In this document: piece by piece, positions 45,106 through 57,519 of the stretch | Position numbering within the stretch: the first letter of the stretch is position 1 | Layout: every line of letters begins with the position of its first letter | Source of the DNA: Leucaena leucocephala | Taxonomy: Eukaryota > Streptophyta > Magnoliopsida > Fabales > Fabaceae | NCBI GenBank assembly: GCA_037074615.1 | Contig: CM073546.1 | Location: 13,447,501-13,511,500 of the forward strand | Reading direction: 5' to 3' | Length of the DNA stretch: 64,000 nt | Notes under the pieces: model-generated | Told to the model about the DNA's origin: nothing | Database searches by the model: none | The model's input: the letters and a program-made list of their open reading frames with translations, nothing else | Program-made: the position numbers and the translations under genes

Positions 45106-45877
45106 TAGGGGTGTGTATAGGTAAGGTTAAATAAGGTAACTCTTTTACCTGGTATTTTGTCTGAAAAATATATAGATTGTATTTTGTAACCCGATATCCG
45201 GCCCTACCTGGTAAAAGCCCTAATTATTTTGGGCCGGGTATGAGCGGGTTGGGCATGCTTAAGTCATAATACCCTGCTCATATTGTGAAAAATAAATCTG
45301 TAATTATGAACTTATAAAATAATACTATATTCATATGTTTTTAAGAATTAAATAATATATAAAATTTACTAAGAATAAGACAATAAAAAAATAGTAATTA
45401 AAGTTTTAAAATCCATAGCTTATAAAAAAAATATTGAAATCTAAATAGTTTACAATTATAACTTTGCATCAATCTCTCTAAAATTGACAAAGATAAAGCG
45501 TTTCAAAAAAATATATCACGGTTACCATAGTTTAAAAAAATAAAGAAAAAAATCAATTTATTTATAAATTTTAAATGATACATTTAACTACTTAACTATT
45601 CATATTTATAAAATTATCATTTAATCACTAGTATCTATCATATTTGTTCTATATGAAATAATATAATTTATAAATTTTGATATATATACAAATAATTAAT
45701 TGGGCAGGGCCAAATGGGCAGGGCAGCAACCCCTGCCCGATGCCCGGCCTGGCCTGGATATTGGCCCTGCTCAAAATTGTCCATTTTATATTGGGCCACT
45801 TTTTATCGGGCTGGGTAGGGCATATTTGGTGTGGGCTTGGGAGGGCTTTACGGGATCTGGACTTCTTGCACAGCCTA
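45106..45877 (+). mobile_element. hAT-like non-autonomous transposon, copy 1 (772 bp)
   Basis: Starts TAGGGGTGTGTATAGG and ends TTGCACAGCCTA, imperfect inverted termini (TAGGGGTGTG / TAGGCTGTGC). It is flanked by an 8-base target duplication, GATGGGAT at 45098-45105 and GATGGGAC at 45878-45885. The interior matches copy 2 over long stretches, with G/C-rich GGGC…GCCC subterminal repeats and an AT-rich non-coding middle. TAG…CTA ends with 8-bp duplications fit hAT. No transposase ORF. Confidence 0.8.
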
Positions 45878-45899
45878 GATGGGACTACGAGTACTTTTG

Positions 45900-46400
45900 G
45901 ATAAAATTTAAAAAAAATATAAAAAAGGAGATTTTTAGATAATTTTTAAAAATGACTTATATAAAAGAGTTTATGAAAAAAAAATTTGAATAGATGAGTG
46001 TTTTGATAGTTATTTTTAGAAATATTTTTATTATTAATAAATTATAAAAAATGTATAAGTATTAAATAAGAGAATAGAGATAAAAGATGAGAGATGAGAG
46101 ATAATGTAGAAAATAAGAGAGATAGTGTAAAAAAGAAAAGAGAAAGGAGAGAGAGTGCAAAAAAAAGTAAAAGAGAGATGAGAGATAGTGAAATAAAAAA
46201 TAGAAGAGAGATGAGAGAGGATATAAGAAAAAGAATAGATAATATAATAATTAGTTAATTCATAAATTCTTTTATTATTTTATAAATTACTTTTATTAGT
46301 TTATCTAAAATTTTAATTTTAAACTATAATTTAGTGTAAAAATTTATTTAAATAAATATAATTATTTATTTTAAAATTTTTTAAAATTTAAATTTAAAAT
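45900..46400 (-). mobile_element. MITE-like repeat with purine-rich minisatellite, copy 1
   Basis: The minus strand aligns with 57520-58080. Shared features are ATTTTTAGATAA, AAATGACTTATA and repeated GAGAGATGAGAGATA / CTCTCATCTC units. It abuts the target duplication of the hAT-like copy 1 and seems truncated on that side. Confidence 0.55.
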
Positions 46401-47285
46401 TTAAGTTTTATGATTTCCAAATACACGCTATGATTGTATGATACCATCTCATTTACGCTACCCATAGAGCTCCAGCTGTGAAGATCTGCGTGCGCTAATG
46501 TGATCCGTTGGATTTACCATGAGTGGGGCCCACATGCTTTAAAGAAGTTTGGTTTGGTGCGATTGTTCAAAACTTGGAAATTCCTTTGTCCAACCCAACG
46601 GACGCTCCCATTGACAATGTCAAATACGAAATATTCGACGGTTGCTCCTCCTGTCACTATTGTTATTGCTTTTTTTTTAATACTAATATTTTCAAAATTC
46701 ATGAATATTCCTTGTATCTCCTTCTTGTTACGGCGCTCAGAGAAGTCAATTCCTCCACCTGGAAATAATCTCAAATTTATTAAGCTTTGTATCTTTACAT
46801 TGAGTTCCCTAAATTGTCATATTGATAGAGATAACTCTTTTACTAATAGTTTTACTCATTAACTTATGAATGCACATGCATGCACTCGTGCTCACATATA
46901 CACACACATATATATTTATTTTAAAATTAATTTTAAATTTGATTTCTATAGAGATATTTATCTTAAAAGGAATAATTATAAACTCTAAAATTAAATACAT
47001 GATAATAAGATCTCATAAATAATATAAAAATACATACATTAAAATTTATAGATTTGGATGCATATGATTCAAAGTTTGAGGAGGCTATATACATGTAAAA
47101 ATATAATTTATTTATTTTATTTAGTTAAGGGTATTTTCATCTTTTTGAGACTCAGGAGATAAAAGATTTTCACTTCCTTTAATAAGTGCACTTTTTAAAA
47201 TTCAGAATTTTATTCTCCTCCTTAAAAGATGAAGCTACTCACTACTTCAACTAACATCATAAAAATATAATTTAGAAGGTAGGTA

Positions 47286-47420
47286 CACTATTAAAAAAAA
47301 TATTTAACACCAGTTAAATGAACCTTTAAGATCAGATTTGGGTTTAGTGTTGATACGGTCTTTATGCTTCTAACCGGTATTAATAGAGGGCGTCCAATAA
47401 AAAATATCCACCCTTTAGAC
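47286..47420 (+). mobile_element. Possible CACTA (En/Spm-like) terminus
   Basis: CACTATTAAAAAAAATATTT followed by short GC-bearing motifs (AACACCAGTTAAA, AACCGGTATTAATAG) resembles the end plus subterminal repeats of plant CACTA elements. The opposite end was not found. Confidence 0.35.
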
Positions 47421-48069
47421 GTATTATTGCTACCATTAGTCTAAAGAGTTGTTTTTAATTAAATATTATAATTAATAGTTTTATCCATTTAAAACATTAT
47501 GATAACTTGATTACAAGCTAATTATGCAAAAATATAAATTCAACAATAAACTCAAATATTTCAAAATGCAATTGAAAATATAATATAGATTCCAATTAAT
47601 ATATAAAATAATCAAACAATAACTCATTAATATAAGAAGAGGATATATATAATTTATTAAAAATACACTTATAAGTCAATTGTACTGTCTTGTCCTAATT
47701 CCTTCCCTGACCTTCATTACTCTTCCTCATATATACTTATTGAATTTTTCTCTAATTGTTTCTTTACAATATATATGTTTTTGCTTGTTTATTTCATCTT
47801 CAATGCCTCTAAAGGAGTAAGATGATTCTTGAATGTTAGATCTTTTAAATGTAATTTAACTACTTATGCCTGCTTGATACTGATAGCCAATTCGTTTGGT
47901 GAGCATAGCTAATATCAATGCCCGCAACCTCAAATTAGGTGTTACATTCTCCAATCTTTAACATTTCAGTCCTTTCTAATGCTTCAAATGGAACATGGCT
48001 CCACTATACCATATCATCCATATGACTAGAGAGAAGATTTCTATTCAATAAAGCTGAGTATAACATAGT

Positions 48070-48340
48070 TGATTTTAAATTTGCCAACTGAATTTCGTAT
48101 GGTTGATTTTATAATCAAGCGAAATGCTATTGGATGGCCAGAAACCAAACTGAAGGCTAATAATAACGTACTATATGAGAAAATGGAAATAGTTTTAGTG
48201 AGTTGAGAATTGAGACTGCTAAATTAGAGAATGAAAAACGTAAGGCTGAAGAGTATAATGACAAATTTGTAGCACTAAATGAATGACTTTTCATTCTACA
48301 ATTCAGTGACCGTTTGAATGAATGAAGTACTGATGCATGG
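48070..48340 (+). pseudogene. Decayed transposon-like coding segment, left copy of an inverted pair
   Basis: One frame reads FSELRIETAKLENEKRKAEE, a Lys/Glu-rich coiled-coil-like stretch ending ALNE-stop. An earlier part (KRNAIGWPETKL) is in another frame. It resembles the C-terminal region of plant En/Spm-type transposase proteins, though I cannot confirm this. It pairs with the inverted copy at 48480-48760. Confidence 0.4.
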
Positions 48341-48385
48341 TAAAAGGTATCTAATCAATTTTAAAGACTTCTAACTTAAATATAC

Positions 48386-48390
<5 letters not shown>

Positions 48391-48419
<29 letters not shown>
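48391..48419. repeat. (TA)n microsatellite
   Basis: 29 bases of TA in the spacer between the inverted coding remnants. Confidence 0.9.
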
Positions 48420-48422
<3 letters not shown>

Positions 48423-48479
48423 ATTAGAGCCTTTTAAAATTCATTAGATCACCCTTTGCCTGGATTTACTCTTAACTCA

Positions 48480-48760
48480 TTCATACCCCACTAAATTTCA
48501 CAATGAAAAATAGTTAATTAGCTTTGCAAATTTCTCATTGTAAGTCTCTTAAGCCCTGCATTTTTCATGCATCCTCTAATTTAGTAGTCTCATTTCTCAA
48601 CTCTTCATTACTATTTTTACTTTCCTAGATAAAACCTTAATATCAGCCCACAGTTTGGTTTTGTTGCCAACTAAGAACGCCTCACTTGATTATAACTAAC
48701 CATTAAGAATACACTTTATATCCATTAGCTACAATGCAACCCATGCAAACAGACCTTAAG
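48480..48760 (-). pseudogene. Decayed transposon-like coding segment, right (inverted) copy
   Basis: The reverse complement aligns with 48070-48340: ACCAAACTG, GAGTTGAGA, ATGAGACTACTAAATTAGAG and TTTTTCATT occur in the same order. By eye identity is moderate, so the inverted duplication is old. Confidence 0.45.
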
Positions 48761-49048
48761 AAGTAGTTTAAATTCTGTTTGTTAGTATGAGAATCTTGTT
48801 AATAGATAATTTATAAATATCTTTATAAATATTACGTTTGTTGTGTCTTAAATGTTTGGTGTTGACCTAATATATGATCATCCTATAGTCTTTAATATAA
48901 TATTTAATTAATTTAAATAGATTAAAGAAATTAAATTAAATAGTTAATTATTACCTATGTGACTTATTTTCTTAAAATATTCTTGAAAATCAATATATTA
49001 TAAATTAGTTTATAAGTTAGGTAAATTAGTTTTAATAAGAAAAATAAT

Positions 49049-49278
49049 ACTACATTCAGTCTTTAATATAAAATCTAATCAGAGGGTTATATTTAGTCCT
49101 AAATATGAGACCTTAATCTATTTTATACGTATATTTTTTAGAATTAATTTATCTAACTTATAAATCGATATATAATATAATGTTATATATAAATTTGTTA
49201 TAATTAATTATTTTATTTTATTTATTTAATATACTTAAAGTAGTCAATTATATATTATATTAAGAACTGAAAGGAGTA
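49049..49278. mobile_element. Stowaway-like MITE
   Basis: CAGTCTTTAATATAAAATCTA at the left is roughly the inverse of TATATTATATTAAGAACTG at the right, followed by AAAGGAGTA. Confidence 0.5.
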
Positions 49279-49966
49279 ATAAATATGAGAAATAAAATAG
49301 ATTAATATATTGCATTTAGAACTGATTAGAGATGACATACTAATTAAAACCCAAAAATGTTGACATTTATTTAATCGTGAAAACAAAAAATACTTTACTT
49401 ATATAACAACATCAAATTAACATTCATTAGAATGTGAAGTGAGTTTGCCTATCTAACAGGCTAACACTTCATAAGTTGATGTAATTTTGTTGACTTTTTT
49501 AGTCTATAATCCGTAAGCATTTTTATAAGTAGTTTTATTCGGGTGATGCAAGCAACCTGAACCCGTAATGTTGTTTCTCACACTTTTTTGTTATCAATTT
49601 ATTAATAAGAAATTATTTTACTTACTTAATTAATAAATAAATGTGTAACCATCAATGTAACAAAATAATTGAATATGAATTAGTTGATTAAAACGCATGG
49701 CAGTTGACCTGTTAAGATCATGCCATTAATTAATTAATTTAATCTTCACCTCACGTTTCACGCATATCTTCTGGTTGATGATGACAATGTAATATGGTTT
49801 TATCATAGTTTTTAATTTTTGTCTATTTCTTTTTATATTACTACGTAGTCGGTAGTTATAATTAAAGCTCTCTGTTTAAATTAAATATACATAATTCTGA
49901 TGCGATTTTTTTTTTAAGTTTTAAAGAGTAGCTTTTAAAATTTAGAATTGAATAACTACCTTTATT

Positions 49967-50474
49967 CTATGTTTTACATTCTTCAATATATAATAAACAC
50001 ACTACCCATAATATTTTATGTAGAAAATATTCTCTGCGGTATTTTTATAAATAATATATAAGACTGTCAATTTTCTATACTAATAGTAAATAAAACCAAT
50101 TTTTACATTGTAAATACGTGTAAATATGATTTTTTTTTTACTTTTATTATACTAACTTCTCAAATGGCTTGATTGGTAGTGTCTTGATAAATAAATCTAC
50201 AAGATTATCATATGATCGAATTTGCTAAATATCTATATCATCATTCTTTATAAAATCATGAGTAAAAAAGAATTTTAGAGTATGTTTTACATTCTTCAAT
50301 ATATAATAAACACACTACCTATAATATTTTATGTAAAAAATATTATCGGTGATATTTTTGTAAATGAGATATGAGACTGTTAATTTTCTAAGCTAATAAT
50401 TAATAAAACCAATTTCTACATCACCAATACCTGATAACTAACTAGAAAGTAAATATGATTTTTTTTTTACCTTT
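49967..50474 (-). mobile_element. Ty1/copia pol relic with partial tandem duplication
   Basis: Minus-strand 50290-50153 encodes residues typical of the copia RNase H C-terminus: KHTLKFFFTHDF, then KNDDIDI, a stop, QIRSYDNLVDLFIKTLP and PFEKLV. An overlapping direct repeat (49967-50145 and 50281-50474, offset about 313 bases) carries the same TTTTACATTCTTCAATATA and AAATATGATTTTTTTTTTAC blocks, so part of the relic was duplicated. Stops and lost flanks make it non-functional. No LTRs were identified. Confidence 0.6.
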
Positions 50475-51373
50475 ACCACATTGGTTGTGGCTAACTAGTG
50501 TAGAAAATCTAAGGTTTTTTATACTAGTTATATTTACACCAATTCTCCAATCAGTGTATGAGATTTTTTTTTTTAATTTAAATGACTCACTAACTACTGA
50601 GAATTACGGAAGAATTCAGAGGAAAAGATTCCAATTGGCTAAAAATGCTTATCTGACACAACCTTAGCTATTTGTCCATATCATCACAAGAATCATTGTA
50701 CACAATAATTAAACAAACATTAATTTAATCATTTTAGGATATAGTTAAGATTAGTTAGTTGGTACATAACATCATTTAGATTAGTTTTTCATCTCTTTGC
50801 CCTCTTTTCTAATAAATCATAACTATTTCTCTATTTGGACTTATTCTAAAATTATTCCATTTCTTTATTTCTTGCCCCGTATTTTTCTTCCTTCCATTTG
50901 GTTGGTATACCTTCTTTGACTCATTCAAATTATTAAAAGCCATATGATCAAGTTAATTTAACAAGCCATATGTCATACATTAATTGTTGAACAACTTTGG
51001 TCCAAATTAAATTGATTTAGAAGATCAATAACTGATTGTCACATCTTAACAGAACGGATTGAAACGTTTGATGATATAGACCCCAGAGAAAATGATGATG
51101 AACATTTAATTAGGGTTTTGATATTAATTAATTATGTGATTATATGTTAGTTAGGTGGTTTTGTAATCTCTCTTGTAACCACTAAACCTTGACAACTCCA
51201 TAAGATATATATTAATTAGGGCAAAGTGGTTGTACTGCTTTGATTAGTTGTCTAAGCTATATCTTATATATGACTTTATGCATTTGGATTCTAATTCTAG
51301 CAAGCATTGCAAAGCATTATATATATATATATATATATATATATTATGAAAAGGTGTAATTAATAATTTAATT

Positions 51374-51584
51374 ATGTATAGAGTTATTAACAGAGGTTGG
51401 TTGGAGTAGTAAATAACTTGGTATCGCTTAAGCGATGTCTTGAGTTCGAGTCTTGGTGTATACAAAAAATCTCTGTTGGAAGACTCACCCACTATAACCA
51501 GGTGCATGACTCAGGTCAGATCTAGATATAGTTGGGGTAAAGCTCCAGTGAATCGGGTAGACAAAAAAAATGTATAGAGTTATT
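51374..51584 (+). mobile_element. SINE family 1, copy B, with a perfect 15-bp target duplication
   Basis: The body 51389-51569 is flanked by ATGTATAGAGTTATT at 51374-51388 and again at 51570-51584. It has an internal B box (GAGTTCGAGTC), the 3' module CCACTATAACCAGGTGCATG and AGATATAGTTGGGGTAAAGC, and an A-run end. This is classic L1-type retroposition of a tRNA-derived SINE; it resembles the Au SINE type, but I name that only tentatively. Confidence 0.85.
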
Positions 51585-51651
51585 TTGCTCTCCAGCGAAT
51601 GACAACACGCCATATATTATTCTTTGATATAAGTAGGTTTGGAGACCATTA

Positions 51652-51656
<5 letters not shown>

Positions 51657-51689
<33 letters not shown>
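51657..51689. repeat. (TA)n microsatellite
   Basis: About 16 TA units. Shorter TA runs lie nearby at 51318-51344 and 51799-51820. Confidence 0.9.
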
Positions 51690-51691
<2 letters not shown>

Positions 51692-52204
51692 GACCTGACT
51701 TTAGGAATATGATATAAAATAAACATGCATAATGAAATGAAAGTATAATTGTAATCTTAAGATAATTGTTTAGTTAGCGAGGGAGGCATGTGACATGACA
51801 TATATATATATATATATATAATTAATTTGATTATTATTATTTTTTTATAATGAGAAAGTTGCAAATGCAACTTTTCTTTCCTTTTTAGTATATACCTCTT
51901 ATTTTTGCAAAATACGACATGCCAATATTCACGCATAAATATTAGTTCAAATCCAAACAAATTAATCTGTACTCAATTATCATGACAACAGCAAAAATTA
52001 TTTTTAATAAATAATAAATAGTACAGAGTTATAATAATAATAATAATAATCGTAGCCAATTATTGTTAATTAATAGTCTTTATTATGTAATTTTTCTTCA
52101 TTCTTAACAAAGGTGAGATTGTGAGATTATTGGATACCTAATTTGCTGGACTAACACATAATCGTCAGGTAACAATGGAAAATATATAGGTTTATAATAT
52201 ATAT

Positions 52205-52243
52205 ATGTGTGTATGTGTGTGTGTGTGTGAGTGAGTGTGTGTG
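52205..52243. repeat. (TG)n-rich microsatellite
   Basis: Imperfect TG run with GTAT and GAGT interruptions. Confidence 0.85.
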
Positions 52244-52981
52244 GGGAAACTTGGAATAGATATTATACGTGAGAAATTAACAATATGAATATTGGAAGGC
52301 AATGGAATCGATCAAATTCACGAGTGATATATAAGGTGGAAATAATTATTAATAGGAATCATACACTAATGAATATGTAAGCAAGCGGATTATTAATTAA
52401 TTAAAAAAATGAATGGTCTTTATATATATATATATATAGTGAAATGGTTGTAATAATAATGATGGATAGAGAAGTAGGTTTGGGTGAATAAATAATTTCA
52501 TGACGCATTTGCTAAGGTAGGTACGAATGTGGAGGTTGAATTCAAATAATTACTTGAAATTATTATAATTTTTGAAAATGAAATTAATTGTTAAGTATTA
52601 TTTCAATTATTAAATAATTACTATTTTTATTGATTTAGAAATTATATCCCACACAAGGATTTAACATGTTTTCAGACTTAGCCCTTGTATTGCGTCAAAA
52701 TAAAAAATAAAATAAAGAAAAGGATTATTTATTAGTCTTTGTAAGATAAGTGAAGCTGATTGAGTTCTCTCCATCTTAACTCATGATTATACTCCATCTA
52801 ATTTCTTTAATGTTTACTTGGTGGCAAGAAGTGTAATTAATTAACTAATTAAATTACTTAATCCTAAATATAGCATAACACTGGGAATTTGACTTTGAGG
52901 GCAACTGACGAAAATAATGTATGTCCATTCTGTATTTTAAATATATATAATCTTATATTAATAATAATGTATGCCCACCAT

Positions 52982-53750
52982 TAGGGGTGTGCATGGGTAG
53001 GGCAATCCCCCTATGAGGTATCCTGCCTAAAAAAAGCATGGGTTACATTTTACAGCCCGATGTCCAGTCCTACCTGGTAAAAGCCCTGACAATTTTGGGT
53101 TGGGCATGCGCTGGCTGAGCATGCCTAAATCGTGATGTCATGCTCATATTGTAAAAAAATATACAATTATGAACTTATAAAATAATACCATATTCATATG
53201 TCTTCAAGAGTTAAATAATATCAATAATTCACTAAGAATAAGGTAACAAAGATAATAATTAAAATATTGAGATCCATTATATATAAAAAATAAGCGTTGA
53301 AGTTTAAGTAATTTGTAATTGAAACTTTGTATCAATCTCTCCAATATTGACAAAGATAAAGTATCTAAAAAATAAAATAAATAATTATAATTTGTAATGT
53401 AATCATATGATAACTAACAAAGTTAAAAAAAAAGAAAAAAATATTATAATTATAAATATTAAAAGATACAACTTACCTACTCATATTTTTAAAATGACTT
53501 TCTAGTCATTAGTAGCTATCATATTCTCCCTTTCAAGATAGAGAAAAGAATAAAAAAAATAAAAGAAGGGGTGCTCATGAGCAAGATAAGGTAGGGCAGC
53601 CCCCATGCCTGGTACCCAGCTCAAAAAATGTATAGGCTGTATTTTGTAGCCTGATGTCTAGCCCTACCCTATATTTATCAGGTTGGACATGGCATTTTTA
53701 TTGTGGGCTTGGGTGGGCATACTGGCCACAGGCTTTGTGCACAGCCCTAT
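52982..53750 (+). mobile_element. hAT-like non-autonomous transposon, copy 2 (769 bp)
   Basis: Starts TAGGGGTGTGCATGGG and ends TGTGCACAGCCCTA, giving inverted TAGGG[G/C]TGTGCA termini. The target duplication is CCCACCAT at 52974-52981 and TCCACCAT at 53751-53758 (7 of 8). The interior is homologous to 45106-45877: CCTACCTGGTAAAAGCCCT, AATTATGAACTTATAAAATA, and ATTGACAAAGATAAAG. No coding capacity. Confidence 0.85.
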
Positions 53751-55924
53751 CCACCATCATGAATTATTAATATAAAATTATATATATTTTAAATAAAGAA
53801 TTTTAGAAAGGGATTTTTAATTATTCTTACAAGATTTTGAAAAATACATGCTTCCAAAATCTTATAATAAGAGTTTCAAATCTGATAATAATTTTTAGTC
53901 TTGAAAAAGTGAAAAGAGAAAGATACAAAAATACCCATAATCTCCTAAATCAGGATTTTAAAATGACTTAATCACTGGGAAGACTTCTCTAAATATTCAT
54001 AATTTGAAATATGAAAAAAATAAAATAACAATTGCATTGCAGTATAACATAATAGCTTTAACATCCCAATAATAGCAGTTATTACTAATTAATTTCACAA
54101 AACAATCTGTCTCTATTTTAACAAGGATTAATAGGTTACTGAATAGTTATAACAATAATTTAATAAGTAATAATTTTAATTTATTAAATAATAACACCAA
54201 TTAAAATAGTAATAACTAAAATTTGCTTATAAATTTAATAACATGCTAGTTAGTTCTTAGTAACTTCATAGCGATTAGCTTATTTTCTGAATTTGCCTAT
54301 TGGAGGGCATTGTTCTTGTCTTTCTCCGAAAAGTAAATAGAATGAACGAGTGAATAATAAGTAAACAGTAAAAAAAGTCTCGTCGTCCCATGCAAGGGAA
54401 GCAAGTTGGAATATAAATGGAAACAAAGAGCTCTGAACATTTTAGAGAGGATTGATATGAAGACAGAAATTTGGTCCAAAATTCTGGAAAATCAGGCATG
54501 TGATTATATATATTGGAATGAAGATCATTTGACCGTTATGTCCATGAAAAATAAGAAATAAATATTGGAATTTTGTGTGTGTGTGTGACTAGAGATCTGT
54601 ATCTTCTTAATTTGCGATTCCCTAGAAGCTATAAACAAGATTAAATAAATAGTTAAACTTGTTTTAGCTTTGGATTGACTCATACCATACATATATCCAT
54701 CCAATTAATGGCATTTTTATTTTTTAAATGCAAAAAAGAAAAAAAAGAAAAGAAGACCCTATTCTGATAGTAACATAGGATTCCATTGTTCTGTTTGATA
54801 TTTATATATAACGCCACTGACAAACTGACATAAAAAAAAATAGTTACATTAAACTCATTTAATTTCTTATCCAAAACTCACTAAATGGGATTGTACCTAC
54901 TTCGGCCTACACAAGCCCTCCATCCCAGTTCTCAGGCACGCCCCTCAACATTTAAGACCGTTTCTTAACACTATTAGATCATTTTAAAAAACAATTAAAA
55001 TCATGTAAAAGTACCGACAGGCATATAAGGGCTTTTTACTACTTCATCACGATATCTCGAGTTTGAATGAATATATAAAATATATTTATAGAAAATATTT
55101 TTAATTAGATACGATAATACTTAAATATGACACAATTAAATAGCCATATCAAAAAGAGAATTGTTATGAAATCTTAAATAAGAGATTTAATTACCTAAAA
55201 GTCTCAAAAATAAGTATGAGCTAATAAAAATAAGTTCCAATACATGAACTAACAACAAATTTATATTACTTAAAAAATTTTAATAATTTCTATTTTTTAA
55301 AATTTCATAGTAATTCTTCTTTAAAATAATCACTGATATTTATATTAATACAACTTTTCTCTTTTAAACAATTTTAAGAAAGCATTTGCTTATTTACTAT
55401 ATCAAATATTTCAACGATTTGATATTAACTATAAATATGATTATCATATTATATGGTTGTATGTATGTGTGAGTGTAAAGAGGTAAAAAATCTTATCAAA
55501 AAAAAGTAAAGAGGTATCAAATAATTATAAAAAATTATTTAATCAATTTGAAATTCCCCTGGAATTTAAACTTGCACTCTTTGGTTTGGGAGATGGCAAT
55601 CATAAAAATGATAATAATGGAGGAGAGGAGGTTGATATGTGTGAAACTGAAAAACTTGAAAGAGTGGGTCACTTGTGTCATACTACTCAGCCTCTTCCCC
55701 AATATTCTCTCGTCTAGCCCATGTGCCTTTCAACAATTCAAGCCCACCTTTTGCACGTAATAACATGTGTATATATAATATATGCTTGTGACTTATCGCA
55801 TGAAAGTTTAACTAGTAAAGATATAAAATATATAATTGTTTTGAGTATGTTTAATCTTTAAGAAGTATCAATTTATTGTAATTTCAATCGCGACGTTTAA
55901 GGAGGCATCCTAGTTTATCGGTAT

Positions 55925-56072
55925 ATATATTTATACTTGAGGGTAATAGACGGATTGCCTTGTCTGACATTAGTATCGCTTAGAAGGAAGTGAGACTTTG
56001 CTTTATCCTTATATCTTGAGTGGGCTCAACTCCTTTCTAAAAAATTCTTTATAAAAAAAATATATGTTTGTG
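55925..56072 (+). mobile_element. SINE-like repeat, family 2 (copy C)
   Basis: GGGTAATAGACGG, TAGTATCGCTTAGAAGG, TCTTGAGTGGGCTCAAC and TTCTTTATAAAAAAAA line up with 2150-2275 and with the minus strand of 24250-24365. Confidence 0.55.
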
Positions 56073-57519
56073 ACCAACAATATAATTAGTAGATGAAGAA
56101 ATTCTTTAAATATGGTGTAATGAGTTAAAACTAAGTCGTATGCATGAAAATAATTTATTGAGAGAGATAAAATTTATTTCAGTGATTTCTACTTTTGGGA
56201 TCTAACTATTGGAAGGGAGATACCGCTTTGACTCTATAAAAAAAATGTGAGAGGGAGAGTATACTTTCTGGTCAAACAAAACTTCATCTACACTTTGGAT
56301 GAGACTAAACCATATATACAAATACATTCCCTTTTTAGGTTAGGAATTCAACTACATTTACAAGGGAAATAGCTTAATTGAGGCAGAAGAAGGATGGTTA
56401 GCTTGTTTCAAAATATGCTTCACTCTCATAGTTTCATGTATTATATCGCCATTTTCATACATTAGAATTTATAATAGAGAAAAATTTGTTAAAAATATTT
56501 TCATTACAAAAATTATTGCCTAAAGATATATAAAGACTCAAGTCGTTGAATATATATAATCCATCTTCAGTGGGTATATTTTTTCTTTAAATATATAAAT
56601 ATATCTTTAATTATGCACATAATATGAAATATGTTATATATTGCTGAAGAAAAGTTATACAATCGTTGAAAATAGGTTGCATACGAGTTCTTAAGCACAT
56701 TTAAGGTACCTCTTAATGGGGGATTTTTTAGCAATTTTTTCTTCATAATATTGAAATTATATTGCATAAAAATAATAAATATTATGGATATATATATATA
56801 TATATCTTTAGATAAGCTAGGAACAATAAAACGAAGATTTTAATGCCAAACTAGTCTCTATATATATATATTTGAGATGTTGATGAAGCATAAGACAAGA
56901 CATGCAGGCTGTTTGCTTTGCATCATTAATGTGTGTTTTGAAATTGGATGAGAATAGAAGAGAAGGCCAAATTAGGTATGGGGATAAGGAGAAAATAGAA
57001 GAAGATTGCATGAACAGAAAAGAAAAGAGTGGGAATTGCATTGATTGAGGAGAAAACTGAGGAAGGGGAGGATATGTCCCTCTTCCATGTGCCTTCATAA
57101 AGTACCTTCGTTTTTCTGCTTTGTTTCTCTTCCTCCCCATATCCACCAATCAGTTCAACTTATTCACTAAACAGACATTAATCCTAGTAGTAATGATTTT
57201 GATTACTTAAATATAAAGTTTCAAATTTAAATTTACGTAAATATAAAAAATACTTTTTCTGAGAACTATCTAATTAAATATGATAATATTGAAATCTGAC
57301 CATTGATAGTTGTATAAAAAAATTCAATCTATTCACGTAATTCTTTACATATCTTCAAATTTCAAATACTTTCCCATCAAACCAAAGGAGTGCTTCTCTT
57401 GAATCTATAAACAATTTAGCTTCCATATTACATTAATATTTTACATACTAAAATATTTTTAAGTCTCTATATATATTGAAGATGTTTTTCCCAATTCAAT
57501 CAGCATATACTATCAAGTT

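Noticed and set aside
46514..46774. Minus-strand 86-residue ORF in the gene desert
   Set aside because: No recognisable domain, no splice or promoter context; it overlaps a GC-richer non-coding island.
56881..57150. Possible microRNA or small gene in a purine-rich island
   Set aside because: No match to conserved plant miRNAs I know and no stable long hairpin evident by eye.
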